In this document: positions 12,892 through 23,637 of the stretch, piece by piece
How positions within the stretch are numbered: position 1 is the stretch's first letter
How the letters are laid out: each line of letters starts with the position of its first letter
Assembly (NCBI RefSeq): GCF_020283565.1
Contig: NC_060062.1
Span: 19,626,127-19,690,126 of the forward strand
From: Trifolium pratense
Lineage: Eukaryota > Streptophyta > Magnoliopsida > Fabales > Fabaceae
Direction: 5' to 3'
Length of the DNA: 64,000 nt
The notes under the pieces: model-generated
What the model was told of the DNA's origin: nothing
Database searches by the model: none
Seen by the model: only the letters and a program-made list of their open reading frames with translations
Program-made: the position numbers and the translations under genes

Positions 12892-14686
12892 CTAGTATCC
12901 GGACCCGTGCCAAGCACGGGTAAAATGAGACAAAAATCTAACATTTTAATATTAAAATTTTCATAATTCTCAAATAAAAAGAATGAAAAATGAAAAGTTA
13001 TAACTTAAAAAAAGAAAAAAAGAAAAGAAAGAAGGATCCCGTATTTGTCAAAAGTTAAATAAAATATGATCCTGTATTAATATATAAATATAGTTCATGT
13101 GTAAATCACAAAAAAAAAAAGGAGGCCTCGTATAAATTACAAAAAATAAATCATTTCTCTTATACATAAAAATATAGACTGCTGGTCCCATAAGTCCTAG
13201 CTCAACTGACAAAATGCCGAAATTGTTACGCTGGACGTCGTGACCCAGGTTCGAATCCGGGATCTCACAATTATACGTGAGTTTAATTTCAGTGGATTAT
13301 CACTTCATCTAAGACAAAAAAAAAATATAGACTTGTGTGTAAACTTTAAAAAAAAAAAAAAAAAAGAGTCCCCCAAACAAACAAAAAAAGTTAAATTAAT
13401 ATCATAATATCCATATGAAAATAAATATGAAACAAAAATACCCTAAAAAGGTTATCTGAATATATCTTATATTAGTTAATTTTCACATCAATATCCTCAA
13501 AATAAAAAAATATAGAACATCGTATAAATTAAAAAAAAAATTGTCTTTGTGTTAATATATGAATACAAATATAGTCCTTATAGTAATATATTTTTTTGGT
13601 ATTAACCCTCTTGTTCTCATGGAAGAATTCTCTGATAATTCAGAGTTCAACCGCCATGTAAGTATAGCCCCAAAATAATACATGTGCAAAAATATATGCC
13701 CATATAAATTATAAATACAAAAGTCTCACATAAATTATAGAATAAAGATAGATTCTCGTCTTAATATATGAATATAAATATATAGTCTTCATATAAATCA
13801 ACAAAAAAAAAAAGTTATATATAAATAACAACAACAAAAAAATGAACCCAGGCCCCATAAAAAATACAAAAAAATAGGTCAATATATGAATATATGAGTA
13901 AAAGTATAAAATCCCGTATAAACGTGTTAAAATAAAGCCCCCGAGCAAAGAAAAAAAGTATAAATGCAGGGTTTTCTACATCTCAACCATCGATGAAAAA
14001 ATGTAATATGAATTTATGGTAGAGAAATTGTTTACCACCACAAGCTTTTACTAATCCCTTAATTTTTTAAAATGCCTTAATTTATGGGGTTCATCCAATA
14101 TTTGACATTTCCAAAAATATATTGCATTACCATATATTTTCCAACTATTTTAAATATACTACAGTCAATTTTTTTTAATGTATTCATAAAAAGAAATTAG
14201 TTTAGCTATAATTATTTATAAAAAATATTTCATTTTAAAAAAATTTATTTCGTTTTAATGTACCTATAGTTTTTAAAAAATAAAAATTATTAAAAACCTT
14301 TTATTTAAAATATAAAAATTAAAATATTTTTCCTTAAAATATAAAAAAAATCATTTAGATAAATACTTCTTTTAATTAGTTTTTTATTTTATGCCAAAGA
14401 TTAATACAAAATTATTTTTAGAGGATATTCTTTTATTCATACTTTTAATTCGAATTTGCTATAATTATATAGATTGATATTTCGATTTTAATTAAACAAA
14501 ACGTGTGGCTAATTTACGCCCAAATATATTAATATATTTCAATTTCATTATTTTATTTGCTGAAAAAAATGAGCTAGTAAACATTTATTAGAATTAGAAT
14601 TCTTTGAATTCTTGCCATATATGATTTTAATTGCAGTAAAAAAAATGTATTGATGAGTGAATCAATTAATTAATATCAATCAGCAC
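12892..14686 (-). mobile_element. Helitron-like element, copy 2, inserted in family E
   Basis: The 3' end on the minus strand matches copy 1: hairpin ACCCGTGC/GCACGGGT at 12903-12921 and a terminal CTAG at 12892-12895. Comparison with intact family E tails (ACATATTATAG) shows the insertion fell between A and T, as expected for Helitrons. Element A truncates the view at 14686. No helicase frame is present. Confidence 0.65.
13181..13320 (+). mobile_element. tRNA-derived SINE
   Basis: It has an A-box-like TAGCTCAACTGAC near 13198 and a perfect B box GGTTCGAATCC at 13248-13258, and ends in an A-rich tail. It is flanked by a 13-bp duplication AAAAATATAGACT (13168-13180 and 13321-13333). The related Helitron-like copy around 8360-8375 has the same sequence without the insert, giving an empty site. 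The element is about 140 bp and transcribed in the plus direction by Pol III in principle. It lacks an intact tRNA fold and so is not a tRNA gene. Confidence 0.88.
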
Positions 14687-16431
14687 TGAAGTAGCAAAGT
14701 TTTTCACAAGAAAGGGGGGTTTGAATTGTGAATCTTTAAAAATTGTCCTTTTAAAAATTAGATATCAAAACATACGTTAGAATGTTCTCAGAATAAATAA
14801 TATAAGTTAGGAGAATGATCTTAGAACGATCTCTGAGCTGCAAACAAAAACAATAAGTGATTTGTGTGTGTTAGTGTTTGCACAAAATTAATATGAGTTT
14901 AAGGGAGAGAAGAGACACAATAATTTTATCCTGGTTCACCCCTTAATAGTATGGGCTACTCCAGTCCCCACGCTCCTGTGAGATTGTCCACTAAGAGATT
15001 CTACCGATCTCAAGATACACTTCTTCTTTGATCTAATCCAAGATCACAATCTTCCAAGCTTCACTTGCTTGATCTACCTAAGTCTTTCCTAGACTTTATG
15101 AGGTGTCACTCAATCAATAGTTACGTATTGACTTGAGCCAATCTTTACAATATTGATAATGGTTTGGATCTTTAAAGCTTTCTCACTCAAACTAAGTTGA
15201 AAAGCTAGTTACAATAAAATCTCTCTTTGTTCACTCAAAATGGATACTGATCCTAGTATGATATTACAATATATGGAGTGAAAGAGATCTTTAAAGAAGA
15301 GCTTGAAAAACTTGTATCACAAAGACAAGTAGATTGATTGTTGTAGCTTAAACTCTTGCTCTTCAATGTTGCCAAAGCCTTCCTTTTATAGATGAACCTT
15401 GAGTCTTCAGTTCCTTGGTCCCAAAGGAAGTTCTCCAACGGCTAGTTGATTCAAAATAGACAGCTCATGCTGAGTTGTTGAGTGGATAAGCTCAAACTGA
15501 TCTTTCTCAGAACGTTCTCCCTGCTGTTCTTCATATTTTCACTTTAAAGGGCCAAAATGACAGCTTGCAATGGGCTGTAGATAGTTGTTCATTGCTTCCT
15601 CACCAAGTATATCCGTTATAGACCATTTAGGCACGTTTTGGCCAGCTGTAGATGAGCTTGCAACTTCAAAAGCAAAGGACAGTCATTCTCAGCATCATTC
15701 TGAGATCGTTCTCCAATCTGGGCGATTTTTGCACTTGATCTTCAAATGGAGAATGATGCAGAACTGTGGCCAGCTGTAGTGTGAAGGGAATGCAGCTGTG
15801 ATGTCCTTGCATAACTATTCACTTGTCCTTTCCATGTACTTCCTTTTCTTGATTAAGAATCAATTTCTTGGAGAATGTTCATTAAATATTGACATTGAAG
15901 GTACATGACAACTATGAGTTGAGTGTGTGTTGTCTCATCCTTATTGGTCTATGTAATTCTTGTCCAAATATTCTTGATACACCTGATTAGATGATGCCTT
16001 GAGAAATTTTCATGTTGCACATGCTTGATCATTAACTTTGTCCAAAGAGGAAAGTCACTTTCTTTCCAACTTATTCCTTGCCTTAAATGTTCATGAACTG
16101 TTGTGATCTTGTGAGTTAAAACCAAGATAAAGTGCTTCTTTGTCTTGTATATGGTTGACTTAATGAAATAAGTGCTTTTGCATTTATTCTTGTTCATGAG
16201 GAGAATGTTGCAATTAAACCAGAGATCATTCTCAGACTGATCCTGAAGCTTCTCTTTTTGCCAAAACATAATGAATATCATTGAGATTAGAAGCTTAATT
16301 GTTCCTGACTAATTAAAACACTCAAGAGCACTTGTTAGATAACAATGAGATCAGAATTACATTTAAAATATAATTAAGATGTTTGTTATCTTTAAAACAT
16401 CAAATTTGGGATTTTGCATTTTGCCTCAACA
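14687..16431 (-). repeat. Element A 3' LTR
   Basis: It matches 46699-48443 along its length. On the minus strand it begins TGTTGAGGC and ends CTACTTCA. A TATA box (TATAAAAGG, minus strand) lies at 15382-15390. The LTR is studded with GAGAAYGWTCT-like motifs (see findings). Short frames inside it are not believed to be genes. Confidence 0.96.
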
Positions 16432-16446
16432 ATCTCCCCCTTTTTG
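16432..16446 (-). other. Element A polypurine tract
   Basis: AAAAAGGGGGAGAT on the minus strand abuts the 3' LTR. Further GGGGGAG copies occur at 16544-16551, 16851-16857 and 16876-16883, the multi-copy pattern known from Sireviruses. Confidence 0.85.
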
Positions 16447-16929
16447 ATGATGACAAACTTCTTGAATTATGTTTTAAAAATGGGATTCTGATATAATCAA
16501 TTTAGTAAACATAAATAAATTGTTTAGTGTTTTAATTTTCAAGCTCCCCCTCAATTCAAGCATCCAATTTTCATAATTGCTTAAGCATAAAGAATTGAGC
16601 AAAAACACATAATATGAATCAAAACAGATTTCATTAATCATCAAGCTCACAAAGTGAGAATCCAACATGATTTCTAGTTCATGATTAACACATAATGATT
16701 CAAGCAAAAGATAAAACATAAATCCTAGTTTAGAAAATAAAAACATAGTAGGAGAAGTTCTTATAGCAGCAAAAGGAACTTCCCAAAATATCTAATCCTC
16801 TAAACAGGTAAATTAAAACATGATTAAGCATTCAAAAAGACAAGTTCAATCTCCCCCTCATTTTCTCAAATCATTCTCCCCCTTTGTCATCATTGAAAAG
16901 GGTAGAAAAAAGAGGGTTGCAGCAGAAGT

Positions 16930-18173
16930 TTATTCAGGAATGGTGGGGCTGGAATCATCAGAGGATGTGGAGTTTTCAGGTTGTGGGAATGGCTCAACAG
17001 GTGGTGGTGGATTTGGAGGAGGTGGAACAATCTGAAGAGGAGTACAAACACACTCATTCAACCAGTTTCTCATGATCTGAAACTCAAGCATAATATACAT
17101 TAACATGTCATTTTGCATTGACATGCCTCTCATCAGCTGAGTTAAATCCTTTCTCATTTGAGACATTCTCTTTTCAAGCTTGGTAAGTTTGGGAGGCCTG
17201 GGATCAGTGGAAGTACCAGCCTCATGTTGAAAATTTCCTTCAAAACCAGCAGGCATAGACCAAGTAGCAGCAGCAGCATTTGCAGAGGAGCAAAAAGAGT
17301 CCAAAGTTGCAAAAGAATTTGGTAAAGATGGTAGTGTACCAGCAGAGAAGATGGGAACAGGTATTTGTGATGGATCAGGGCTGTTGGAAGTCATTAAATT
17401 CCTTACAAAATCAGTGCTAAACATGGATTGCAGGCTTCCATGAGATGATGACATAAGTGGTGAAAACACAGAGGTATTGAATGGAGCAGTTGTAGAATGA
17501 AACCCTTGGAGAATCTTCCCAGCTTGTTGAGATGAAGTTTCTACTTCTTGAGAGAAGGTTGGTCCTAAATTCAATGAGGTATTCAAATGGATTGGCTGTG
17601 TATCAGAAATGGTGTTGTGAATATCCACATTTTCATCAGTTGGGAGAACGTTCTCTGATTGTTCTCCAGATGCTTTAGCAAGCATATCCAAGTTGTTATC
17701 AGGATCAATTCTCTTCCTTTTGTTTCCAATATCAGTAGAGGTGTTGCCAGGAGTGATTTCCTTTTTCATGTGACTCAGATTTTTTGTTCCAAAAGTAAAC
17801 CATTGATTATCAAAGAGTTGTTTAGACTCATCTACATGGTTATCTCTAAAAATCCTAGTGAGTAACATTCCATAAGGTAAGGCTATCTTTTTGATTCCAG
17901 AATTTGCAATTGTGATCATGTGTTGAAGAATCAAAAAAGGTAAATCAAGTGGAATACCTTTAGATAGATGATACATGACAAGTAGATCATTATCAGTTAC
18001 CTTATCTTTGCTTCCTGTCCTAGGAAAGAAAGAATGTTGGCACATGTTGTGGAAGATTTTAAACTCCTTCTTAAGCAGAGATGATGGTGGTTGTTCCCTG
18101 TGAGCTCCTTCATCAGTAAACATCTCAACGATCAAAGCATCTTTGCTTATGTTTTGAGCTGCATACCAGTCTT
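16930..18173 (-). CDS. Element A ORF3, C-terminal part (interrupted by element B)
   Basis: This is the downstream portion of the extra ORF that starts at 41486. After B and one GTCTT duplicate are discounted, the two portions are in the same frame, totalling 756 codons before the stop. This part holds the end of the plant-transposon-protein-like domain (F-K-I-F-H-N-M-C and H-M-I-T-I-A-N blocks), then a Ser/Thr/Asn-rich linker, a basic coiled segment (LTKLEKRMSQMRKDL) and a proline-rich tail with P-P-P-P-N-P-P-P-P. Its function is unknown. It lies where Sireviruses carry the so-called env-like ORF, but I see no signal peptide or clear membrane anchor. Insertion of B makes it non-functional as a single reading frame. 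Confidence 0.7.
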
Positions 18174-19269
18174 TGAAGGTGTGAAAACACAAGAAGGGGA
18201 GGGGGGGGTTGAATTGTGTTTTAGCTAAGTTAAAACTTTTTCAAGTTCTTAACTCAACTACGTTCGCAGCGGATAAATAACACAAATAATAACAAGAGAG
18301 AGAGAGAGAGAGATCACACAAGCAATTTATACTGGTTCCTCTCACAAAACGAGAGTAGTCCAGTCCCCTTGCACTTCCAAGGGAGTTCACTATAATCACA
18401 CAAGATTACACCTGCTCAAGCACACAAGCAAGAGACTTCTCAACAATGCTCAAGCACACAAGCTTAAGACTTCACACTTAAGCACACAAGCTTAAGTTTC
18501 TCAAGAATAATAAAGTATATAAAAATATACAAATGCTCTTAGATGAACCTAAAGAGAGCAAATACAAATAGTACAGAGTATTTGACTAAAGTGCAAAAAC
18601 ACTTAACAGAGGTTCAGAGCTTGTATATCACAGAGTTCAGAGTTTGTTCAGCGCACGTTCAAATCTTAATAATTGTATATATGTTGTAGCTGAATCTTCT
18701 AGTATATATACCACTAGAAAAGAGTCGTTGCAAAAGGAGCCGTTGGAGTTGATAATCTTTTGTCTTCAAGCAGCCTGTCTTGATGCAGTTTGGTTGTATC
18801 CAAAACTAAGAAAGAGTTTCAGATACTTTGACTACTGCAGAGAAGACTTTCCTTATTCAGCTAACAAACCTGAAGACCCACGTTCTCAAAAGAGGACAGA
18901 CAAAACAGAGGTAGCTGAACTGATCAGACTTGAAACGTCCTTTTCTTCATTGGTAGAAGAGTTGACTAGCAAAGGGAATCTTCACCACTTTCAAAGAGAT
19001 CTTCAGAGGTTGATGAAGCTTGTAGACAGACAAGAAGTTCTGAAGTCTTCATCCTCTGAATGTTGTAACTTCTGAAGTCCAACATCTTCTGAGCGCTTGT
19101 GAACTTCTGAATTCACATCCTCTGAACTTCACTCAGAGCTTATATGATGCTTATATCTGCGCACTCAAAATAAATCTTTAGTCCTTCCAATTGTTGATTA
19201 ATACTTTGTTATCATCAAAACCTTTATAGATTTAGGGGCAAACATTTTTAAATCAATTTTGTTCCAACA
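18174..19269 (-). repeat. Element B 3' LTR
   Basis: On the minus strand it runs TGTTGGAAC to CACACCTTCA. A TATATATA at 18703-18710 is the best TATA candidate. TTCAGAG/CTCTGAA words are dense between 18610 and 19135. A 143-codon frame on the plus strand (18644-19075) recurs unchanged in the other LTR but resembles no family I know. Confidence 0.95.
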
Positions 19270-19284
19270 ATCTCCCCCTTTTTG
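19270..19284 (-). other. Element B polypurine tract
   Basis: AAAAAGGGGGAGAT on the minus strand adjoins the LTR. Extra GGGGGAG copies lie at 19367-19374, 19502-19509 and 19705-19712. Confidence 0.85.
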
Positions 19285-19827
19285 ATGATGACAAACATTA
19301 GTATTAATTGACAATTGTTGTTAAATTACCTTATCATGTTTCTCTTAGGTTTATGAGGTTTGCAAGCTCCCCCTAAGATTGATACTCCTTAAAGCCAAAA
19401 CTTTAAGTTATATCCATGATATTTTAATTTAGTATAAGATTAAGATAATCTGAAATAAAACAAGTTTCATATCTTTCTTCATAGTGAGAGGTTTGCAAGC
19501 TCTCCCCCTAAGTCTCATAAGGCTAAGTTAAAATTGCACTCTTAACTTATCCTTACTTATGAAATTTATTTTAGTTTCAACTAACTTAGTCTCCGCATTG
19601 AAATACGTAAAACAACTTAAAAGTAACAACTTTTAATTTAACGGATAAAAGCGAGATAAAAGGCGTGGTTTCAGTTTTGGAACATATCAATTAATGCGTA
19701 ACTACTCCCCCTTTTGTCATTATCAAAAAGAAAAAAACATATATAACCAAGACAATCAAAGAAAGAAGAGAGGTTGTTACAAAGGTGAATTAATTTCAAA
19801 AAACGAAAACCAACGCGCTCAAAGGTT

Positions 19828-19837
19828 TATAAAAAGG
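19828..19837 (+). promoter_or_regulatory. TATA-like box antisense to element B
   Basis: TATAAAAAGG lies 21 bp before the first ATG (19849) and 78 bp before the second (19906) of the antisense acidic ORF. The spacing would better suit the second ATG. Confidence 0.35.
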
Positions 19838-19848
19838 AACAAGTTAAC

Positions 19849-20214
19849 ATGCCTGCTTCACGTAAAAACAGGAATAAACAAGTGAAGCAAGAGAAGGTAG
19901 GAATAATGAAAAGATTCAGTTTACGCATCGCTGAGTTTAAGAGAAAGAAGAACGAAGAGAAACGCGAAGACGATGAGAAAGATAAAGAAGACAACAAGAA
20001 ACCACAAGATGCTGAGATAATAATCATCTCATCAGATTCTGAAGCTGAAGAGAATGAAGATGATGCTGACTATGTTGAGTTCTTGGCGAGCTATGTTCCA
20101 GAGGAGGAACAAGAAGAAGAAGAAGAAGCACAAAACCCAGATCCCATAGAGATTTCATCAGAGGATGCTGAGGAGAAATCTGAGATTTCTTCTGAGTATT
20201 ATCCATCTGATTAG
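19849..20214 (+). CDS. Antisense acidic 121-aa ORF in element B, with SUMO-interaction-like motif
   Basis: It encodes a basic N-terminal half rich in Lys/Arg and an acidic C-terminal half dominated by Glu/Asp/Ser. Residues 57-64 are I-I-I-I-S-S-D-S followed by acidic residues, a very good fit to the SUMO-interaction motif consensus. A second weaker match, P-I-E-I-S-S-E-D, follows. It runs opposite to gag, pol and ORF3, in the space between ORF3 and the polypurine tract. A TATAAAAAGG lies upstream; downstream of the TAG come an AATAAAA (20268-20274) and a run of nine A (20286-20294), as in a captured cDNA or a genuine 3' end. No homologue is recognised, and low-complexity composition means chance cannot be excluded. 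Elements A and C have no counterpart at this place. Confidence 0.4.
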   Translation: MPASRKNRNKQVKQEKVGIMKRFSLRIAEFKRKKNEEKREDDEKDKEDNKKPQDAEIIIISSDSEAEENEDDADYVEFLASYVPEEEQEEEEEAQNPDPIEISSEDAEEKSEISSEYYPSD

Positions 20215-20466
20215 GATTTGTCTTTTTCTTTTTCTTTTTACCAATGTACTCCACATGGTTAGAGCATTAATAAAATTTTCGTTTTAAAAAAAAACATCTT
20301 GTGTTCTTATGTGCTTATTTATCAAGACAATATAATTATCAAGTGAACATGAAATAATTAATCAAGCAAAACATAAACAAAACAACTTGAAATAGATAAA
20401 CCAGAAAAAGTGTTCAGAAGATAAATAAAAAAAATAAAATAAAGCTTAAAATAAGTGCAGAGAATC

Positions 20467-23187
20467 CTAGGGTTTCTTAAGAAAGGCTAGGAGTTGGTCG
20501 AATTTATCATTCAAGGATCCCACATTGGAAACTAAACCATCCACCTTGGTTTCCAATGTCTCATGAGCAGCTCTTTGACGTTCTAACCCTTCTTGCTGTT
20601 CCCTCAGGGCTTCTTGAAAAATCTGCAACTGATTAGCCATCACAGGAGCTTGATCTTCAATCACAGGTGCTTGTTCTTCAGCCAAAGGTACTTGTTCTTC
20701 AACCATAGGTGCCTTGCCTTTATCAGAGGGTTCACCTTCCTCTGGATAGTCAATCATCAGCACATCCTCTTGATTCTGAGAAGCCAGCACATCATCTTCT
20801 GAAATATCCTCTTGTTGCAACTCATTTGCCAACTGGGCAATTCTTGCAGCAGCTTCTTCTAACCTTTCAGACTCAGACCTCTGAGCTTCAAGACTCTGAA
20901 ACAGCTTGGAGTCTATCCAGATGACTTTGAAAGCATTCAGACGGTGTTCAACAGCAGCAATTTCTTCCAGCTTAGCAAGTTCAAATCCAGCATGATTGAA
21001 CATGGTTAACCTTTTCAATTCAGCCCTAGCCATACTATCTCTCAAGAAGCTTATCATATCCAAGTCTCTTCTTCCAATCTCAGCCTTAATTTTCTCAGCA
21101 GCACCATCCAAAGCATTGCAAATCCTTGCCTTAATGTTTGAAACTTCCAAGTCCACATCAGAAGGACAAACTAGAAACCTGTCCTTAAGCAGAGATAATC
21201 TAACTAAGTCTTCATGAATCTGAGTGGATAGATTACCAAAAGGGTTGGATGATGATGGTGAAGGATTGGGAATGGTAGAGAGGTTGGGTGTTTCATTAGC
21301 AGGGTTGTCAATAATAACAACTTCTGCCTCTGAAGGCTTGGGGGCACAAGTATGAATACGCTCAGGAGAAGCATGTTCAGTACTTGGATTAGGATGGGGT
21401 TCAGGGGTTGGTTCAGATGATGAGATGTCAGAAGTGGATTCAGGGTAAATATGCTCAGGAGATGGTTCAGGAGATTTATGGTCAGGTGTTGGTTCAGGAG
21501 CAATTTGTTCAGGAGTTGTGTTAGGAGATCTAAGTGGAGAGGGTTGTTTGATAGGAGAGGTTGGTTCAACATTTGGAATATCTGGTTGAGGTTCAGATGG
21601 TGGAATTTCAGGTTGAGGTTGAGGTGATTTAGGTTTGGGAGGTGATGAAGGCTTCTGGGTGAAAGTTTGATTGTTAAGAGGGTCAGGGCTCAGATGTTTT
21701 TCTAGTTCAGATAAGGGGTTATCAGAGGTTGGAATATCAGAGGTTGGTAAAACAGTTTTGAGTGGTTTGGTGTAACCTAATCCAATCTCATTTTCATTAA
21801 AGACATACGTAGTAGACTTACCTTTATCTTTGGAAATAGGAACAGGTCTTCTACGAAGTCTTTCAGCAAGTGTCTCTTCATCAGATTCAGTCTCATCTTC
21901 AGACTCAGATTCTTCAGATGAACTATCTTCCTCAACAACAATAGGCTTTTTAGAAGCTCCCTCAGCAGCCTTGATTGCAGTTTCTTCATGCTTCCTCTTA
22001 GTCCTTTGCTCAGCCATAGATTGTTCAACTTTAACTTTCTTCTGAGCCAAAAGATCTGGTTTTTCTTGTTCAGCTTTCCTCTTTGGCTTCCTCTTAGGAT
22101 TATACAAGTTTACAGGGGCTGGAGGAACCATACTTCTATCAACAACAAATCCTTCTTGTCTGAGCACTTCCAAATAGTCTTGGATTACATGCTCAGCATC
22201 AGCTTCAGAAATAACAGGGTAGCCTTCAACGTACAGACGATTTTCAAGCCTAACAGACAATTCTTTAGGAGGAGCAACAGGCTTAGATGCAATCAAACGC
22301 ATCTTGGATAGAAAACTAGCATTCAGAATCTCTGGATAAAACTTCTTCTGAACTAGTTCTGGGTGAAACTTCTGCAGATTCTGAATCACGTGACCTTGAT
22401 ATAGAAGATCTGACAATAACCTGGGATAAACTATAGTAGTTTTCCTCTGAGACTTACTAGCAAAAATTGCTTCACAAATCCGTTCAAAGAAATAATCTCC
22501 AAGATTAACTCTCTTCCTTGTCAGAAGGAAATATAACAAATGACGATGTGTCCAGGAGATTGTATCAGTCCCTCCAACTCTTGGACTGATAGAAGCAAGA
22601 ATTATCTTGAACATTACTCTGCACTCGTCAGTCAAACCTTTGACTTTCCCTTTCAGCTTAAAGTCAGTGCAGATGAGATGCAGAAGATCATCTCTATATC
22701 TTGTATCCTTTTCAAAGACATCTAACTCTATCCCAGAGTTGGGTAGACCAAGAAGAGCATTGAAATGGATGGGTGAGAAGGCCATATTCATCCCACAGAT
22801 GTTAGACCTAATCTGAACACCTGTAAATTCCAGCAAGCCCATTTCCTTCCTAGTTTTACCCTTCAGACTAGGATTCCTCTCAATAGCAGCAATCTCTTCC
22901 TTCTTTGCTTCATGTTTATCAAACACTCTTGCTTTCATCCAAAATTTCTTAAGCAGGTCTGGGTAGATAGGACCGTTAAGCATGTCGAAGTACTTATCCC
23001 ATCTTTGTGATGTAAAGTACTGTTTAACTTCAAAGCCGTTTGCAGAAAGACTATCAAAGTCCACAATCTTCTCAGACAGAAACGTGAGTTCAGATTCTGG
23101 AAACTCCATTTCGTTCCCAACGATCTGAAGATTCTTGAACATGAACGGAGGAATCTTTGTTGAAGAAGATGACGAAGGTCCAGCCAT
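20467..23187 (-). CDS. Element B ORF3 (plant transposon protein domain, 906 aa)
   Basis: This is an intact frame from ATG 23187 downstream of pol. Residues about 40-330 resemble the putative plant transposon protein domain (Transposase_32-type): F-T-S-Q-R-W-D-K-Y-F at its start, G-V-Q-I-R-S-N-I-C-G-M-N in the middle, and Y-P-R-L-L-S-D-L-L-Y near its end. Next come Lys-rich and Ser/Glu-rich segments with a SIM-like P-I-V-V-E-E-D-S-S-S, a Pro/Ser/Glu-rich spacer of repeated S-P-E-P-T-P-like units, another V-V-I-I-D, and coiled-coil-like stretches near residues 690-790 and at the C-terminus. Despite the domain name there is no transposase catalytic signature I can see. Its role in the retrotransposon cycle is unknown. 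It is much longer and almost unrelated in sequence to ORF3 of A and C outside the domain. Confidence 0.7.
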   Translation of the reverse strand: MAGPSSSSSTKIPPFMFKNLQIVGNEMEFPESELTFLSEKIVDFDSLSANGFEVKQYFTSQRWDKYFDMLNGPIYPDLLKKFWMKARVFDKHEAKKEEIAAIERNPSLKGKTRKEMGLLEFTGVQIRSNICGMNMAFSPIHFNALLGLPNSGIELDVFEKDTRYRDDLLHLICTDFKLKGKVKGLTDECRVMFKIILASISPRVGGTDTISWTHRHLLYFLLTRKRVNLGDYFFERICEAIFASKSQRKTTIVYPRLLSDLLYQGHVIQNLQKFHPELVQKKFYPEILNASFLSKMRLIASKPVAPPKELSVRLENRLYVEGYPVISEADAEHVIQDYLEVLRQEGFVVDRSMVPPAPVNLYNPKRKPKRKAEQEKPDLLAQKKVKVEQSMAEQRTKRKHEETAIKAAEGASKKPIVVEEDSSSEESESEDETESDEETLAERLRRRPVPISKDKGKSTTYVFNENEIGLGYTKPLKTVLPTSDIPTSDNPLSELEKHLSPDPLNNQTFTQKPSSPPKPKSPQPQPEIPPSEPQPDIPNVEPTSPIKQPSPLRSPNTTPEQIAPEPTPDHKSPEPSPEHIYPESTSDISSSEPTPEPHPNPSTEHASPERIHTCAPKPSEAEVVIIDNPANETPNLSTIPNPSPSSSNPFGNLSTQIHEDLVRLSLLKDRFLVCPSDVDLEVSNIKARICNALDGAAEKIKAEIGRRDLDMISFLRDSMARAELKRLTMFNHAGFELAKLEEIAAVEHRLNAFKVIWIDSKLFQSLEAQRSESERLEEAAARIAQLANELQQEDISEDDVLASQNQEDVLMIDYPEEGEPSDKGKAPMVEEQVPLAEEQAPVIEDQAPVMANQLQIFQEALREQQEGLERQRAAHETLETKVDGLVSNVGSLNDKFDQLLAFLKKP

Positions 23188-23637
23188 GTTGGAGATTAGG
23201 GTAGGGTTTGGAAAACTAGCGAGAGAGAAAGAAATTGTGTTGGAGGTTTAGAGAGAATATGAAAGTGTAGGTTGTGAAAGTGAATAGTGTGCAAGTGTAT
23301 TGTGTAAGTTTTATTTAAATGCACACAGTTAACACGAAAATAGCAAATTTGGGAAGTTACGCTAATTGACAGAAAGTTGAATACCAAAAATCATCATTAA
23401 CCACCCACTACCTGACACACGTAGACCACGTGCAGAAAGTTACTCGGTAACTGCTATTTTAATGGACAACTGTTCAGCAGTGAATACTAAACGTTTCCCA
23501 CTTAAATAGTTCAGAGCCTCTGAGTTATTTAAAATTCTCTATCAGAGTTAAGTACTTCAGAGCTTGTGTTTCAGATGTTCTGAATCATAAGTTCTGATAT
23601 ACATAACCTCTTACACTTTAATTGCCAAAAACAATTT
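23188..23637 (-). promoter_or_regulatory. Leader/promoter-like region of element B ORF3
   Basis: Read on the minus strand, a TTTAAATAAA TATA-like word (about 23312-23321) is followed by a pyrimidine- and CA-rich stretch with CTCTCTAAACC and CTCTCTCGC, and then the ATG at 23187. This looks like a plant core promoter plus 5' UTR rather than retrotransposon spacer. Whether it is used is unknown. Confidence 0.4.

Noticed and set aside
13181..13320. Possible tRNA gene (good B box)
   Set aside because: No cloverleaf or acceptor stem. The A-rich tail and flanking duplication show it is a SINE.
15585..16281. Short frames in the element A LTRs (also at 47597-48293)
   Set aside because: Duplicated only because the LTRs are identical; no domain and no start context.
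16820..17075. Plus-strand frames with a glycine-rich tail near the end of element A ORF3
   Set aside because: They are the complement of the proline-rich tail of ORF3.
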